From NCBI RefSeq assembly GCF_037040815.1, contig NZ_CP146232.1:3814001-3878000 (forward strand): 64,000 nucleotides of DNA, written 5' to 3'. Every line of letters starts with the position of its first letter. The stretch's first letter is position 1. Positions 19,270 to 27,563 of the stretch are shown here, one piece after another. A program made the translations under genes and the position numbers. The DNA comes from Pararoseomonas sp. SCSIO 73927 (GTDB taxonomy: Bacteria > Pseudomonadota > Alphaproteobacteria > Acetobacterales > Acetobacteraceae). The notes under the pieces are model-generated. The model searched no databases. It was not told where the DNA came from and was given only the letters and a program-made list of their open reading frames with translations.

Positions 19270-20550
19270 TTAAGCTATGATGATGGCCCGGAAGTCGTTG
19301 ACGTTGGTCAGGGTCGGTCCGGTCGTGATCAGGTCGCCCAACGCCTGGAACACGTCCTGGCTGCGGTGAGCATGTAGCGCGGCGATCGGGTCCGTCCCGG
19401 AGGTGCGGCTACGGGCCAGGGTGTCGGGCGTGATGAGGGCGCCGGCGCTGTCCATGGCGCCGTCGATGCCGTCCGTGTCGCCCATCAGGGCCCAGATGCC
19501 GGGATGGCCGGCGAGGGAGGCGGCGAGGCCGAGAAGGCACTCGCTGTTCCGCCCGCCCGCGCCCTTGGCGCCGCCGAGGGTAACGGTGGTCTCGCCGCCA
19601 GAGAGCAGGACGGCCGGGCGGGGGACGGGGTGGCCGTGGGCGGCCACGGAGCGGGCGATGCCGGCGAGGAGGGTGCCGACCTCGCGCGCCTCGCCCTCCA
19701 GCGCGTCGCCGAGGATGAGGGGGATGAGGCCCATCGCCTCCGCCTCACCGGCGGCGGCCTGGAGGGCCATGAGGGGGGTGGCGATCAGGCGATATTCGGC
19801 GTGGGTGAGGCGCGGGTCGCCGGGCTTCGGGGTTTCCTCCGCCGCCGCTTCCAGGTGCGCGCGGACGGGGGCGGGCAGCTCGATGCCGTAGCGGGCCACG
19901 ATCCGACGCGCGTCCTCGAAGGTGCTGGGATCCGGCACGGTGGGGCCGGAGGCGATGGCGGCGGGGTCGTCGCCCGGCACGTCGGAGATGGCGAGGGTGA
20001 CGAGGCGGGCCGGATGGGCGGCTGCCGCCAGTCGGCCGCCCTTGATCGCGGAGAGGTGGCGGCGGACGACATTCATCTCGTTGATCGTGGCGCCGCAGGC
20101 CAGGAGGGCGCGGTTCACCGCCTGCTTGTCCGCGAGCGTCAGGCCGGGGGCGGCGAGGGGCATGAGGGCGGAGCCGCCGCCGGAGATGAGGGCGAGGACG
20201 AGGTCGTCCTCCGTCAGGCCCTGGACTGTTTCGAGGATGCGGCGGGCCGCGGCCTCGCCGGCGGCGTCGGGCACGGGGTGGGAGGCTTCCAGCACCTCGA
20301 TGTGTCGGGTGGGGTAGGCGTGACCGTAGCGGGTCACGACGAGGCCGCCCATCGGGACTTCGGGCCAGGCATCCTCCAGCGCGGCGGCCATGACGGCGGC
20401 GGACTTGCCGGCACCGACCACCACCACACGGCCCCTCGGCCTCTCCGGCAGGAAGTCCTTCAGAATGGCACGGGGATCGGCGCTGCGCACCGCGGCGTCG
20501 AAGAGGCGGCGGAGGGCCGCACGGGCGGTGCTGTCGTTCCAGTCGGTCAA
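19270..20550 (-). CDS. ttuD: glycerate 2-kinase (MOFRL family; TtuD-like)
   Basis: ATP-dependent phosphorylation of D-glycerate to 2-phosphoglycerate; older annotations call the family hydroxypyruvate reductase TtuD. 426 residues. The N-terminal DUF4147 half has VVVGAGKSAAVMAAA and LISGGGSALMPLP-like LISGGGSALMPLAAPG; the C-terminal MOFRL half shows VLLSGGETTVTLGG and GGRNSECLLGLA. It feeds the pyruvate kinase 56 bp downstream via enolase, completing tartrate to pyruvate. Upstream are tandem TGGTATGG elements. The next gene upstream on this strand is the GntR regulator. Confidence 0.92.
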   Translation of the reverse strand: MTDWNDSTARAALRRLFDAAVRSADPRAILKDFLPERPRGRVVVVGAGKSAAVMAAALEDAWPEVPMGGLVVTRYGHAYPTRHIEVLEASHPVPDAAGEAAARRILETVQGLTEDDLVLALISGGGSALMPLAAPGLTLADKQAVNRALLACGATINEMNVVRRHLSAIKGGRLAAAAHPARLVTLAISDVPGDDPAAIASGPTVPDPSTFEDARRIVARYGIELPAPVRAHLEAAAEETPKPGDPRLTHAEYRLIATPLMALQAAAGEAEAMGLIPLILGDALEGEAREVGTLLAGIARSVAAHGHPVPRPAVLLSGGETTVTLGGAKGAGGRNSECLLGLAASLAGHPGIWALMGDTDGIDGAMDSAGALITPDTLARSRTSGTDPIAALHAHRSQDVFQALGDLITTGPTLTNVNDFRAIIIA

Positions 20551-20608
20551 AGTCGGTCCTCCCCGGCGGCGCGCATCATGGCGGCGGGCGCAGGAGCGGC
20601 AAGGGGCT

Positions 20609-20632
20609 TGTGGTATGGATGGTGGTATGGAA
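20609..20632. promoter_or_regulatory. tandem TGGTATGG elements, candidate GntR/FCD operator
   Basis: TGGTATGGAT (20611-20620) and TGGTATGGAA (20623-20632) are repeated with a 12-bp period in the gap upstream of the glycerate kinase. TGGTAT is a half-site of the FadR-subfamily consensus TGGTnnACCA, and the neighbouring gene encodes such a regulator. The assignment is inference. Confidence 0.4.
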
Positions 20633-20661
20633 GAAGAGGCGCGGGAGGACGGGCCGTGCCG

Positions 20662-21357
20662 TCAGGAGCCGCCAAGGCGCATCAGGGGCAGGGTGAGCGT
20701 GCGCAGGATCTCCGCGCTGGCGCGCTGCCGGTGCGCGGAAACCGCGGCGCGCGCGGCCTCGGGATCGGCGGCCTTCAGCGCGGCGAGGATGCGGGCGTGC
20801 TCGTCGGCGGAGGTCGCGGGCTCGGGGCGCAAGGCGGCGGTGGCGAGGCGGGCGCGCTGGGCGAGGTCCGCCGCCTCCTGCGCCAGGCGGGCGAGGCGGG
20901 CATTGCCGCAGCCCTGCAGGAGGGCGCGGTGGAAGGCATCGTCGGCCGCGGCCCAGGCCCGGCGGTCGCCGGCGGAGAGGGCGGCGCGCATGGACTCCGT
21001 GGCGTGGGCCATGGCGGCGGAGGCGCCGCGATTGGGATTGGCGGCGAGGCGCGCGGCGGCGGCGCCCTCCAGCGCGATCAGCACCTCGTAGGTCTCGGCC
21101 ATGCCGGCCGGGTCGATGGGCAGCACGCGCAGGCCGCGGCGGGGGCGCACGGCGAGGAAGCCCTCGGATTGCAGGCGCAGCACGGCCTCGTGCACCGGCG
21201 TGCGGCTCATGCCGAGGCCGGTGGCGAGCTCGCCCTCCGTCGCCTCGTCCCCGGGGGCGAGGGACATGTCGAGCAGCCGGGTCCGCAGGGCGCGGTAGGC
21301 GGATTCGGCGAGGCTGGGGCGGGTGGCCCCTTCGTTCTTCAACGGGTCCTGATTCAT
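20662..21357 (-). CDS. GntR family (FCD) transcriptional regulator
   Basis: 231 residues. The N-terminal winged HTH shows SLAESAYRALRTRLLDMSL and GMSRTPVHEAVLRLQSEGFL; the C-terminal FCD ligand domain follows from about residue 85, with AFHRALLQGCGNARLARL and the final His of EHARILAAL. It is divergent from ttuC and upstream of ttuD, so it is probably the tartrate-responsive regulator of both. ATG 21357 is preferred to the TTG 12 codons upstream, which would add a non-conserved leader; neither has a clear ribosome site. Confidence 0.87.
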   Translation of the reverse strand: MNQDPLKNEGATRPSLAESAYRALRTRLLDMSLAPGDEATEGELATGLGMSRTPVHEAVLRLQSEGFLAVRPRRGLRVLPIDPAGMAETYEVLIALEGAAAARLAANPNRGASAAMAHATESMRAALSAGDRRAWAAADDAFHRALLQGCGNARLARLAQEAADLAQRARLATAALRPEPATSADEHARILAALKAADPEAARAAVSAHRQRASAEILRTLTLPLMRLGGS

Positions 21358-21410
21358 CGGGCGCTGGATGCCAGCCGGCGCCGCATATTCCAACAGCGAA
21401 GGGTTTCGAT

Positions 21411-22502
21411 GTGAGCAAGCGCGTGCACCGGATCGCCGCCATCCCCGCGGATGGGATCGGCAAGGAGGTCATTCCCGCCGGGTTGCGGGTGCTGGAGGCG
21501 CTGGCCAGGCGCGACGGCGGCTTTGCGCTGGAGGTGGAGACGCTGCCCTGGGGCAGCGACTACTACCGCGAGAGGGGCGAGATGATGCCGGAGGACGGGC
21601 TCGAGACCCTCAAGGGCTTCGACGCCATCTACTTCGGCGCGGTGGGCGACCCTGACCTGCCGGACAGCATCACGCTCTGGGGGCTGCGGCTGAAAATCTG
21701 CCAGGGCTTCGACCAGTACGCCAACATCCGCCCCACGCGCGTGCTGCCGGGGCTGACGAGCCCGCTGCGCGCGGTGGAGCCGGGTGACATTGACTGGGTG
21801 ATCGTGCGGGAGAACTCCGAGGGCGAGTATGCCGGCCATGGCGGGCGGGCCCATCGCGGGCACCCGGAGGAGGTGGCGACGGAGACGGCCATCTTCACCC
21901 GCGCGGGCGTGGAGCGGATCATGCGCGTGGCCTTCGACATCGCGCGCGCCCGCCCGCGGAAGCTGCTGACGGTGGTGACGAAGTCCAACGCGCAGCGCCA
22001 CGGCATGGTGATGTGGGACGACATCGCGGCGCTGGTGGCGCGCGACTACCCGGACGTGACCTGGGAGAAGGAGCTGGTGGACGCCATGGCGGCCCGGATG
22101 GTCCGCAAGCCCGCCAGCATTGACACGGTGGTGGCGACGAACCTGCACGCGGACATCCTTTCCGACCTGGCCGGCGCCGTCGCGGGCTCGCTGGGGGTGG
22201 CGCCGACGGCGAACCTCGACCCGTCGCGCCGGGCGCCCTCCATGTTCGAGCCAATCCACGGCTCGGCCTTCGACATCATGGGGAAGGGCGTGGCCAACCC
22301 CGTCGCCACCTTCTGGACCGGGGCGATGATGCTGGAGCAGCTGGGGGAGCCCGACGCGGCGAAGGCGCTGATGGCGGCGGTGGAGCGCGTCTGCGCCGAC
22401 GGCGTGCTGACGGCGGATCTGGGTGGCACGGCGGACACGGAAACGGTGACGCGGGCGGTGATCGCCGCGATCGAGGGCGCCAACAGCCCCGCCGCCACGT
22501 GA
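21411..22502 (+). CDS. ttuC: tartrate dehydrogenase
   Basis: NAD- and metal-dependent oxidation (and possible decarboxylation) of tartrate, also D-malate in some homologues. 363 residues of the isocitrate/isopropylmalate dehydrogenase fold: IPADGIGKEVIPAG nucleotide site at the N-terminus, WVIVRENSEGEYAG substrate-binding serine/asparagine loop, TKSNAQRHG, LHADILSDLAGAVAGSLG metal aspartates and MFEPIHGSAFDIMGKGVANP. The GTG start at 21411 has GAAGGG upstream. It heads the block with the Bug receptor and is opposite the GntR gene. Confidence 0.93.
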   Translation: MSKRVHRIAAIPADGIGKEVIPAGLRVLEALARRDGGFALEVETLPWGSDYYRERGEMMPEDGLETLKGFDAIYFGAVGDPDLPDSITLWGLRLKICQGFDQYANIRPTRVLPGLTSPLRAVEPGDIDWVIVRENSEGEYAGHGGRAHRGHPEEVATETAIFTRAGVERIMRVAFDIARARPRKLLTVVTKSNAQRHGMVMWDDIAALVARDYPDVTWEKELVDAMAARMVRKPASIDTVVATNLHADILSDLAGAVAGSLGVAPTANLDPSRRAPSMFEPIHGSAFDIMGKGVANPVATFWTGAMMLEQLGEPDAAKALMAAVERVCADGVLTADLGGTADTETVTRAVIAAIEGANSPAAT

Positions 22503-22525
22503 TCCGCCGCTGGGCGCGCTGGAAT

Positions 22526-22571
22526 TGACGGGCGCGCCCGGGCGCGCCGGGGCTGACAGGCGCGCCCGGGC
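22526..22571. repeat. 18-bp direct repeat, GC-rich
   Basis: TGACRGGCGCGCCCGGGC occurs twice (22526-22543 and 22554-22571), identical at 17 of 18 positions, 28 bp apart, between ttuC and the Bug gene. Each copy contains the self-complementary GGCGCGCC, so the stretch can also fold into hairpins that could attenuate read-through. Confidence 0.6.
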
Positions 22572-22609
22572 TGGCGCAGGATGCTTGCGACAAGGAAACG
22601 GAGGAAAGC

Positions 22610-23605
22610 ATGTCCAAGACTTCCCGGCGGCCCGTGCTGGCCGCCGCCCTGGCCCTCATGGGGGCGGGCGGGCTTGCCGCGCCGGGCCCGGCCCTGGCGC
22701 AGGCCTTCCCGAACCGCGCCATCACGGTCATCGTCCCCTTCGCGGCGGGCGGGCCGACGGACGTGATCAACCGCCTCGTCGCCGAGGGCATGTCGAAGGA
22801 GCTCGGCCAGCCCGTGGTGGTGGAGAACGTGACGGGGGCGGGCGGCACCATCGCCGCGGGGCGCGTCGCGAACGCCCGGCCGGATGGGTACACGATCCTG
22901 GCGCATCACATCGGCCACGCGACCTCCGCCACGCTGTACCGGAACCTGCCGTACAACGTGGAGACGTCCTTCGCGCCGCTCGGGCTCGTCTCCGACGCCG
23001 CCATGACGATCGTGGCGCGCCCGGACTTCCCGGCGAACGACCTTGCAGGGCTGATGGCGGAGATCAAGCGGCAGGGGGACAAGCTGAACCTTGCCCATGC
23101 CGGGGTGGGCGGCGCGAACCACCTCTGCGGCGTGCTAATGCAGTACGCCGCGAAAACGAACCTCACCACCGTGGCCTTCCGCGGGTCGGCGCCCGTTCTG
23201 ACGGAGATGATGGCGGGCCGCATCGACGTGTTCTGCGACCAGGCGACGAACACCACACCCTTCATCCGGGACAACCGGATCCGGAGCTACGCCGTCACGC
23301 TCGACCGGCGCGTGGAGGGGCTGAACCTGCCGACCACGGCCGAGGCGGGGGAGCCCTCCATCGCGATGAGCACCTGGCACGGGCTCTACGCGCCGGCCGG
23401 CACGCCGGAGCCGGTGGTGGAGCGGCTCTCCGTCGCGATCCGCGCGGCGCTGCGGGAGGAGCGGCTGCGGGCGCGCTTCGCGGAGCTGGTGACGGAGGTG
23501 GCGTCCCAGGAGCAGGCGACGCCGGCGGCGCACCGGCGCCACCTCGCGGCGGAGGTGGCGCGGTGGCGGCCCATCATCCAGGCCGCGGGCGTTTACGCGG
23601 ACTGA
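22610..23605 (+). CDS. Bug-type tripartite tricarboxylate receptor
   Basis: Periplasmic solute-binding protein of the TctC/Bug family (331 residues). The signal peptide runs to ALAQA, followed by FPNRAITVIVPFAAGGPTD, the Bug signature; the second marker is the Gly-rich GTIAAGRVANARPDGYT-like VTGAGGTIAAGRVANARPDG. The membrane partners TctA/TctB are not nearby, as is usual for Bug genes in betaproteobacteria and Acetobacteraceae. Its place after ttuC suggests it binds tartrate or a related acid. ATG 22610 has GGAGGAAAGC upstream. Confidence 0.9.
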   Translation: MSKTSRRPVLAAALALMGAGGLAAPGPALAQAFPNRAITVIVPFAAGGPTDVINRLVAEGMSKELGQPVVVENVTGAGGTIAAGRVANARPDGYTILAHHIGHATSATLYRNLPYNVETSFAPLGLVSDAAMTIVARPDFPANDLAGLMAEIKRQGDKLNLAHAGVGGANHLCGVLMQYAAKTNLTTVAFRGSAPVLTEMMAGRIDVFCDQATNTTPFIRDNRIRSYAVTLDRRVEGLNLPTTAEAGEPSIAMSTWHGLYAPAGTPEPVVERLSVAIRAALREERLRARFAELVTEVASQEQATPAAHRRHLAAEVARWRPIIQAAGVYAD

Positions 23606-23624
23606 GCGGCCGCGCCTCGTCGCC

Positions 23625-24464
23625 TCAGGCGGCGAGGCGCTTCTGCGGGCCGTAGATCTCCGGCATCTCGCCGATGTCGTGGCGGACGAGGCCGGGCAGG
23701 GGGATCATGCGGGTCTCGAAGCTGCCGTCGGGATGGAGGAGGTGCTCCACGAAGCCGACCGACTTCTCGCCCACCGTCTCCTGGTAGGCGTCGCCTACGA
23801 TGAAGGCGGCGGAGGGGGCCCAGATCTGGCGCAGGCCCTCGCTGACGCCGCGGTCGCGCCACTGGTGGACGTGGCCGCTGGCGATGAAGGCGGGGCGCTG
23901 CGGCAGCAGCAGGTCTACCAGCCGGTGGCGCGGGCGGGGCTGGATGCACCAGTAGGTGCTGTCCGTCTCGTCCATCCGCTCCTGGCAGAAGGGCTTGTGC
24001 ATGAAGACGGCGACGGCGCGGCCGGCGGTGCCGTGCAGGGCCTCCACCAGCATCTCCATCTGCTCCTCGGCCTCCGGCAGGTTCGTGGAGGTGATCTGGG
24101 TGTCAAGGCCGATCAGGCGCCAGCCCGGGATGTCGCGCACGAAGGTGTCGGGGCCGAGCTGGGCGCGCCAGCGGGCCAGGCGCTCCGCGCTCGCGGGCTG
24201 GCGGCAGCCGGGGAGGGGGTCGTCGCCGATGTCGTGGTTGCCCGGCACGGCGAGCCAGTCCAGGCCCAGCTCGTTGTGGGCCTCGCGGGCGAGGGCGAGG
24301 TCCTCGGCACGGTCGGCGCCGTCCAGCGAGATGTCGCCGGTGTTGATCACGAGGTCCGGCCGCATGTCCCGCAGGTGCCCGGCCAGCAGGTCGTAGTTCG
24401 CGCGAAAGCCGGGCACGCGGTCGGACAGGTGGGTGTCGCTGATCTGGGCGAGGCGGAAGGTCAT
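23625..24464 (-). CDS. calcineurin-like phosphodiesterase
   Basis: 279 residues with the binuclear-metal phosphoesterase motifs in order: AQISDTHLSD, NTGDISLDG, VPGNHDIGD, and the final GHVHQW. It resembles class III cyclic-nucleotide/glycerophosphodiester phosphodiesterases (CpdA/GpdQ group). As the last gene after a ugp-like ABC importer it most likely acts on imported phosphodiesters, with cAMP as an alternative. A hairpin separates it from the binding-protein gene. Confidence 0.85.
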   Translation of the reverse strand: MTFRLAQISDTHLSDRVPGFRANYDLLAGHLRDMRPDLVINTGDISLDGADRAEDLALAREAHNELGLDWLAVPGNHDIGDDPLPGCRQPASAERLARWRAQLGPDTFVRDIPGWRLIGLDTQITSTNLPEAEEQMEMLVEALHGTAGRAVAVFMHKPFCQERMDETDSTYWCIQPRPRHRLVDLLLPQRPAFIASGHVHQWRDRGVSEGLRQIWAPSAAFIVGDAYQETVGEKSVGFVEHLLHPDGSFETRMIPLPGLVRHDIGEMPEIYGPQKRLAA

Positions 24465-24489
24465 GGGGGCCGTCCTTGTGAGGGGGGAC

Positions 24490-24512
24490 GGGGCCGGCGG
24501 GTGGCCGGCCCC
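24490..24512. terminator. hairpin between ugpB-like gene and phosphodiesterase
   Basis: Perfect 9-bp stem GGGGCCGGC/GCCGGCCCC with a 5-base loop, just past the stop of the binding-protein gene. Without a T tract it may be a partial terminator or an mRNA-stability element that raises the level of the binding-protein message. Confidence 0.45.
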
Positions 24513-24521
24513 GGATCGGGT

Positions 24522-25805
24522 TCAGGAGCGGCGCGGCAGCAGGCGGCGCACCTCAGCGGCCATGTCGCGCTGCACCTCCTCCGGCGTGGCGCGGCCTTCG
24601 ACGATGCGGGCGATGTTGTCCACCATCGTCTGGGTCACGCGCACGGAGTTGGTGCCGGGGAAGGCGTACCAGGGAATGGAGATCGGGATCTGCTTCACGG
24701 CGGCCAGGAAGAGCGGGTTCTCGCGGTAGAAGGCGCCGAGGTACTGCGGGTTGTCGATCGCGATCTGGTTGCAGGGCAGATAGCCGGTGTTGCGGACCAT
24801 CAGCGCCTGACCTTCGGCGCCCGTGGAGAAGCGCAGGAACTTCCAGGCGGCGTCGCGCTTCGCGGGGTCCTTGGCGGTGAGCATGCCCGCGGCGCCGCCG
24901 GTGGGCAGGCGGCCCTTGGCCGGGTCGATCACGGGCATGCCGGTGGTGCGGAGGACGAAGTTGTTGCCCGCGCCTTCCTTCATGCCACGGACTAGCGCCG
25001 TGGTCTGGAAGATCATGCCGAGCTTGCCGGCGGTGAAGGCCTGCCGCGCCGCGGTGGCGGAGAGGTTGGGCATGCCGCCCTCCTTCACCATGCGGTCGAT
25101 CAGGCGGAGCGCGCCCAGGCCCTCGGGGCCGGCGAAGCCGACGTCGCGCTCATCCTCCGTCAGCATCCGGCCGCCATGCCCGAATAGGAGGGCGGAGAAC
25201 ATCCAGTCATCGCCGTTCCAGGTGAACCACATGCCCTCCGTGCCGTCGCCCAGGCGATCGATCCGGCCGGCGAGCTGGAGCACGTCGTCCCAGCTGGTCG
25301 GGAAGTTGTCGGGGTCGCCGCCGGCGCGGCGGACGAGGTCGGCGTTGTAGTAGGAGACGGGGTTGGAGGCGGCGAAGGCGAGGCCGGACTGGAAGCCGCC
25401 GAAATGGCCGAGTGCCAGGAGGTTCGGCGTGTAGCCGATGGTGGCGGGGTCGGCGGCCTCGGCGCGCAGCAGCGGCGTCAGGTCTTGGGCGATGCCGCGC
25501 TCGGCGAAGACGCGGAGGCGGTTGAAACCCTGGTAGGAGAGGTCCGGCAGCTGGTTGGTGGCGGACTGGCGCAGGATGAGCTGCGCGCCCTCCTCGTAGT
25601 TGGGGGTGGTGACGTAGGTCACCTTGATGTTCGGTTCGCGCCGCGCGAAGGCGGCGAGGATGGCGTCGTAGGCCTCCTTGTAGATGAAGGGCTGGGCGTA
25701 GTGGACGGTGATCTCCGTCCCCGCCTGCGCGCGCAGGACGCGCGGCATGAAGAGCATGGCGGCGGGCGTGGCGAGCGCCGCGCGGCGGGTGGTCGCGATG
25801 GTCAT
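24522..25805 (-). CDS. ABC transporter substrate-binding protein (UgpB-like)
   Basis: 427-residue extracellular solute-binding protein family 1 member. A signal peptide (TTRRAALATPAAMLFMPRV to LRAQA) precedes the mature TEITVHYAQPFIYKEAYDAI. The sequence LPDLSYQGFNRLRVFAERG is typical of glycerol-3-phosphate/carbohydrate binders. ATG 25805 is preferred since GGAG lies about seven bases upstream and the signal peptide begins there; an ATG at 25829 overlapping the permease stop (ATGA) would add eight residues. Ligand not determined. Confidence 0.88.
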   Translation of the reverse strand: MTIATTRRAALATPAAMLFMPRVLRAQAGTEITVHYAQPFIYKEAYDAILAAFARREPNIKVTYVTTPNYEEGAQLILRQSATNQLPDLSYQGFNRLRVFAERGIAQDLTPLLRAEAADPATIGYTPNLLALGHFGGFQSGLAFAASNPVSYYNADLVRRAGGDPDNFPTSWDDVLQLAGRIDRLGDGTEGMWFTWNGDDWMFSALLFGHGGRMLTEDERDVGFAGPEGLGALRLIDRMVKEGGMPNLSATAARQAFTAGKLGMIFQTTALVRGMKEGAGNNFVLRTTGMPVIDPAKGRLPTGGAAGMLTAKDPAKRDAAWKFLRFSTGAEGQALMVRNTGYLPCNQIAIDNPQYLGAFYRENPLFLAAVKQIPISIPWYAFPGTNSVRVTQTMVDNIARIVEGRATPEEVQRDMAAEVRRLLPRRS

Positions 25806-25825
25806 AGATGTCTCCATGTCCGGCC

Positions 25826-26659
25826 TCATCCCTTGAGGCCGGTGGTTGCGATGCCTTCGATGAAGCGGCGCTGGGCCAGCAGGAAGGCGAGGACGAGGGG
25901 TGCGGTCATCAGCACCGCGGCCGCCATGAGGGAGCCGAAATCGTCGCCGGCTTCGTCCGAGCGGAAGTAGAGGACGCCGAGGGCGGGGGTGGCGTAGCCC
26001 GTGCCGCTCACGACGATCAGCGGCCAGAACAGGTCGTTCCAGTGGGCGACGACGGAGAAGATGGCGAAGGCCGTGGCGGCGGGCCAGGCGTTGGGCAGGA
26101 CGATGCGCCAGACGATCTCCGCCTCGCCCAGCCCGTCCATGCGGGCGGCGTGGATCAGGTCGTCCGGCAGCGACTTGAAGAACTGGCGGAAGAGGAAGAT
26201 GGCGAAGACGGAGATTGTCGCGGGGGCGATCAGGGCCGTGTAGCTGTTCAGCAGGCCGAGTTGGCTGAAGCCGACGTAGAGCGGCAGCGCGGGCACGTGG
26301 TAGGGCACGAGGAGGCCGAGCATCACGGCGCCGAAGGCGAGGCCGCTGCCGGGGAAGCGCAGCTTGGCGAGCGCGTAGCCGGCCGGCACGGCGAAGAGCA
26401 GCTGGAAGAAGAGGATGCCGCCGCAGACGACGACGCCGTTCCAGAGGTAACGCCAGACCGGGACCTTGGCGAAGACCTTGCCGTAGTTCTCCACGGCGTA
26501 GAAGCGCTCCGGCAGGAGCGATAGGGAGGCGCGGAAGATCTCGTCCAGCGGCTTCAGGCTGGCGGCGATCATCCAGATGTAGGGCATCAGCAAGATCAGG
26601 CCGAGGATCGTTAGCAGGGCCAGGCGTGGCAGGTCGCGGAGCAGTGAGCGGTCAGACAT
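25826..26659 (-). CDS. ABC transporter permease (UgpE/MalG type)
   Basis: 277 residues, six transmembrane helices, with the ABC-interacting EAA loop DAARMDGLGEAEIVWRIVLP-like HAARMDGLGEAEIVWRIVLP at about residue 190. Inner-membrane half of the importer; it pairs with the UgpA-like protein whose gene overlaps it by 8 bp upstream. The stop region overlaps a possible start of the binding-protein gene. Confidence 0.9.
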   Translation of the reverse strand: MSDRSLLRDLPRLALLTILGLILLMPYIWMIAASLKPLDEIFRASLSLLPERFYAVENYGKVFAKVPVWRYLWNGVVVCGGILFFQLLFAVPAGYALAKLRFPGSGLAFGAVMLGLLVPYHVPALPLYVGFSQLGLLNSYTALIAPATISVFAIFLFRQFFKSLPDDLIHAARMDGLGEAEIVWRIVLPNAWPAATAFAIFSVVAHWNDLFWPLIVVSGTGYATPALGVLYFRSDEAGDDFGSLMAAAVLMTAPLVLAFLLAQRRFIEGIATTGLKG

Positions 26660-27563
26660 AGTGAATGCGCCGCTCCATCACGCGGGTCTGGAGCCACACC
26701 AGGGCGAGGACGATGGCGAGGAAGACAAGGGTGATGGCTGCGGAGTAGCCAAGGCGGAAGTAGGTGAAGCCCTCCTCGTACATCGCGTAGAGCAGCACTT
26801 CCGAGGCCTTGTTCGGACCGCCCTGAGTCAGCACCGCCACGCTGTCGAAGACGCGCACGGCGCGGGTCATGGTGATGGTGACGACGAAGAGGGTGGTGGG
26901 GCCGAGAAGCGGCCAGGTGACGAGGCGGAAGCGGTCCCAGGCGCGGGAGGCGCCATCCACCTCGGCGGCGGCGTAGAGCTCCCGCGGGATAGCGGTGAGA
27001 CCGGCGAGGAAGAGGACGAGGTTGAAGCCGATGTTCTCCCAGACGCCGATGGCGGCGAGGGAGATCAGCACCGTGTCCGAGGAGGAGAGCCAGTTCGGGC
27101 CGGCGATGCCGACCGCGCGCAGGGCGGCGTTCAGCGGGCCGATGGTGGGGTGCAGCAGGTACTGCCAGGCGGCGGCCATGGCGACGGGGAGAGAGACGAC
27201 GGGCAGGAAGAAGACGGCGCGGAACAGGGCGCGGCCGCGCGTGCCGGCCTCGATCAGCAGGGCGAGGGCGAGGCCGCCGAGGACGGAGGCGGGCGCGACG
27301 ATGGCGACGTAGATGATCGTGTTGCGGAGCGCGATGGCGAAGCCGCGGTCCTGCAGGAGTTCCGCGAAGTTCTCCAGCCCGATCCAGTTCAGGGCCGGCG
27401 CGCCCAACTCGTAGTCGGTGAAGGCGAGCGCGACCGTGGCGAGCGTCGGCGCCAGCAGCATCAGACAGAACGCGACGGCGGCGGGGGCCGTCAGCATCCA
27501 GCCGGCCAGCGCCTCTCCGGTGGAGCGGCGCGAGGCGGGGAGGGCAAGGGCGGTGTCAGACAA
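26652..27563 (-). CDS. ABC transporter permease (UgpA/MalF type)
   Basis: 303 residues, six helices; the EAA-type loop reads AAAEVDGASRAWDRFRLVTW near residue 200. Inner-membrane partner of the UgpE-like permease. It overlaps the ATPase gene upstream and the second permease downstream by 8 bp each, so the whole set is one transcript. Confidence 0.9.
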   Translation of the reverse strand: MSDTALALPASRRSTGEALAGWMLTAPAAVAFCLMLLAPTLATVALAFTDYELGAPALNWIGLENFAELLQDRGFAIALRNTIIYVAIVAPASVLGGLALALLIEAGTRGRALFRAVFFLPVVSLPVAMAAAWQYLLHPTIGPLNAALRAVGIAGPNWLSSSDTVLISLAAIGVWENIGFNLVLFLAGLTAIPRELYAAAEVDGASRAWDRFRLVTWPLLGPTTLFVVTITMTRAVRVFDSVAVLTQGGPNKASEVLLYAMYEEGFTYFRLGYSAAITLVFLAIVLALVWLQTRVMERRIHYV

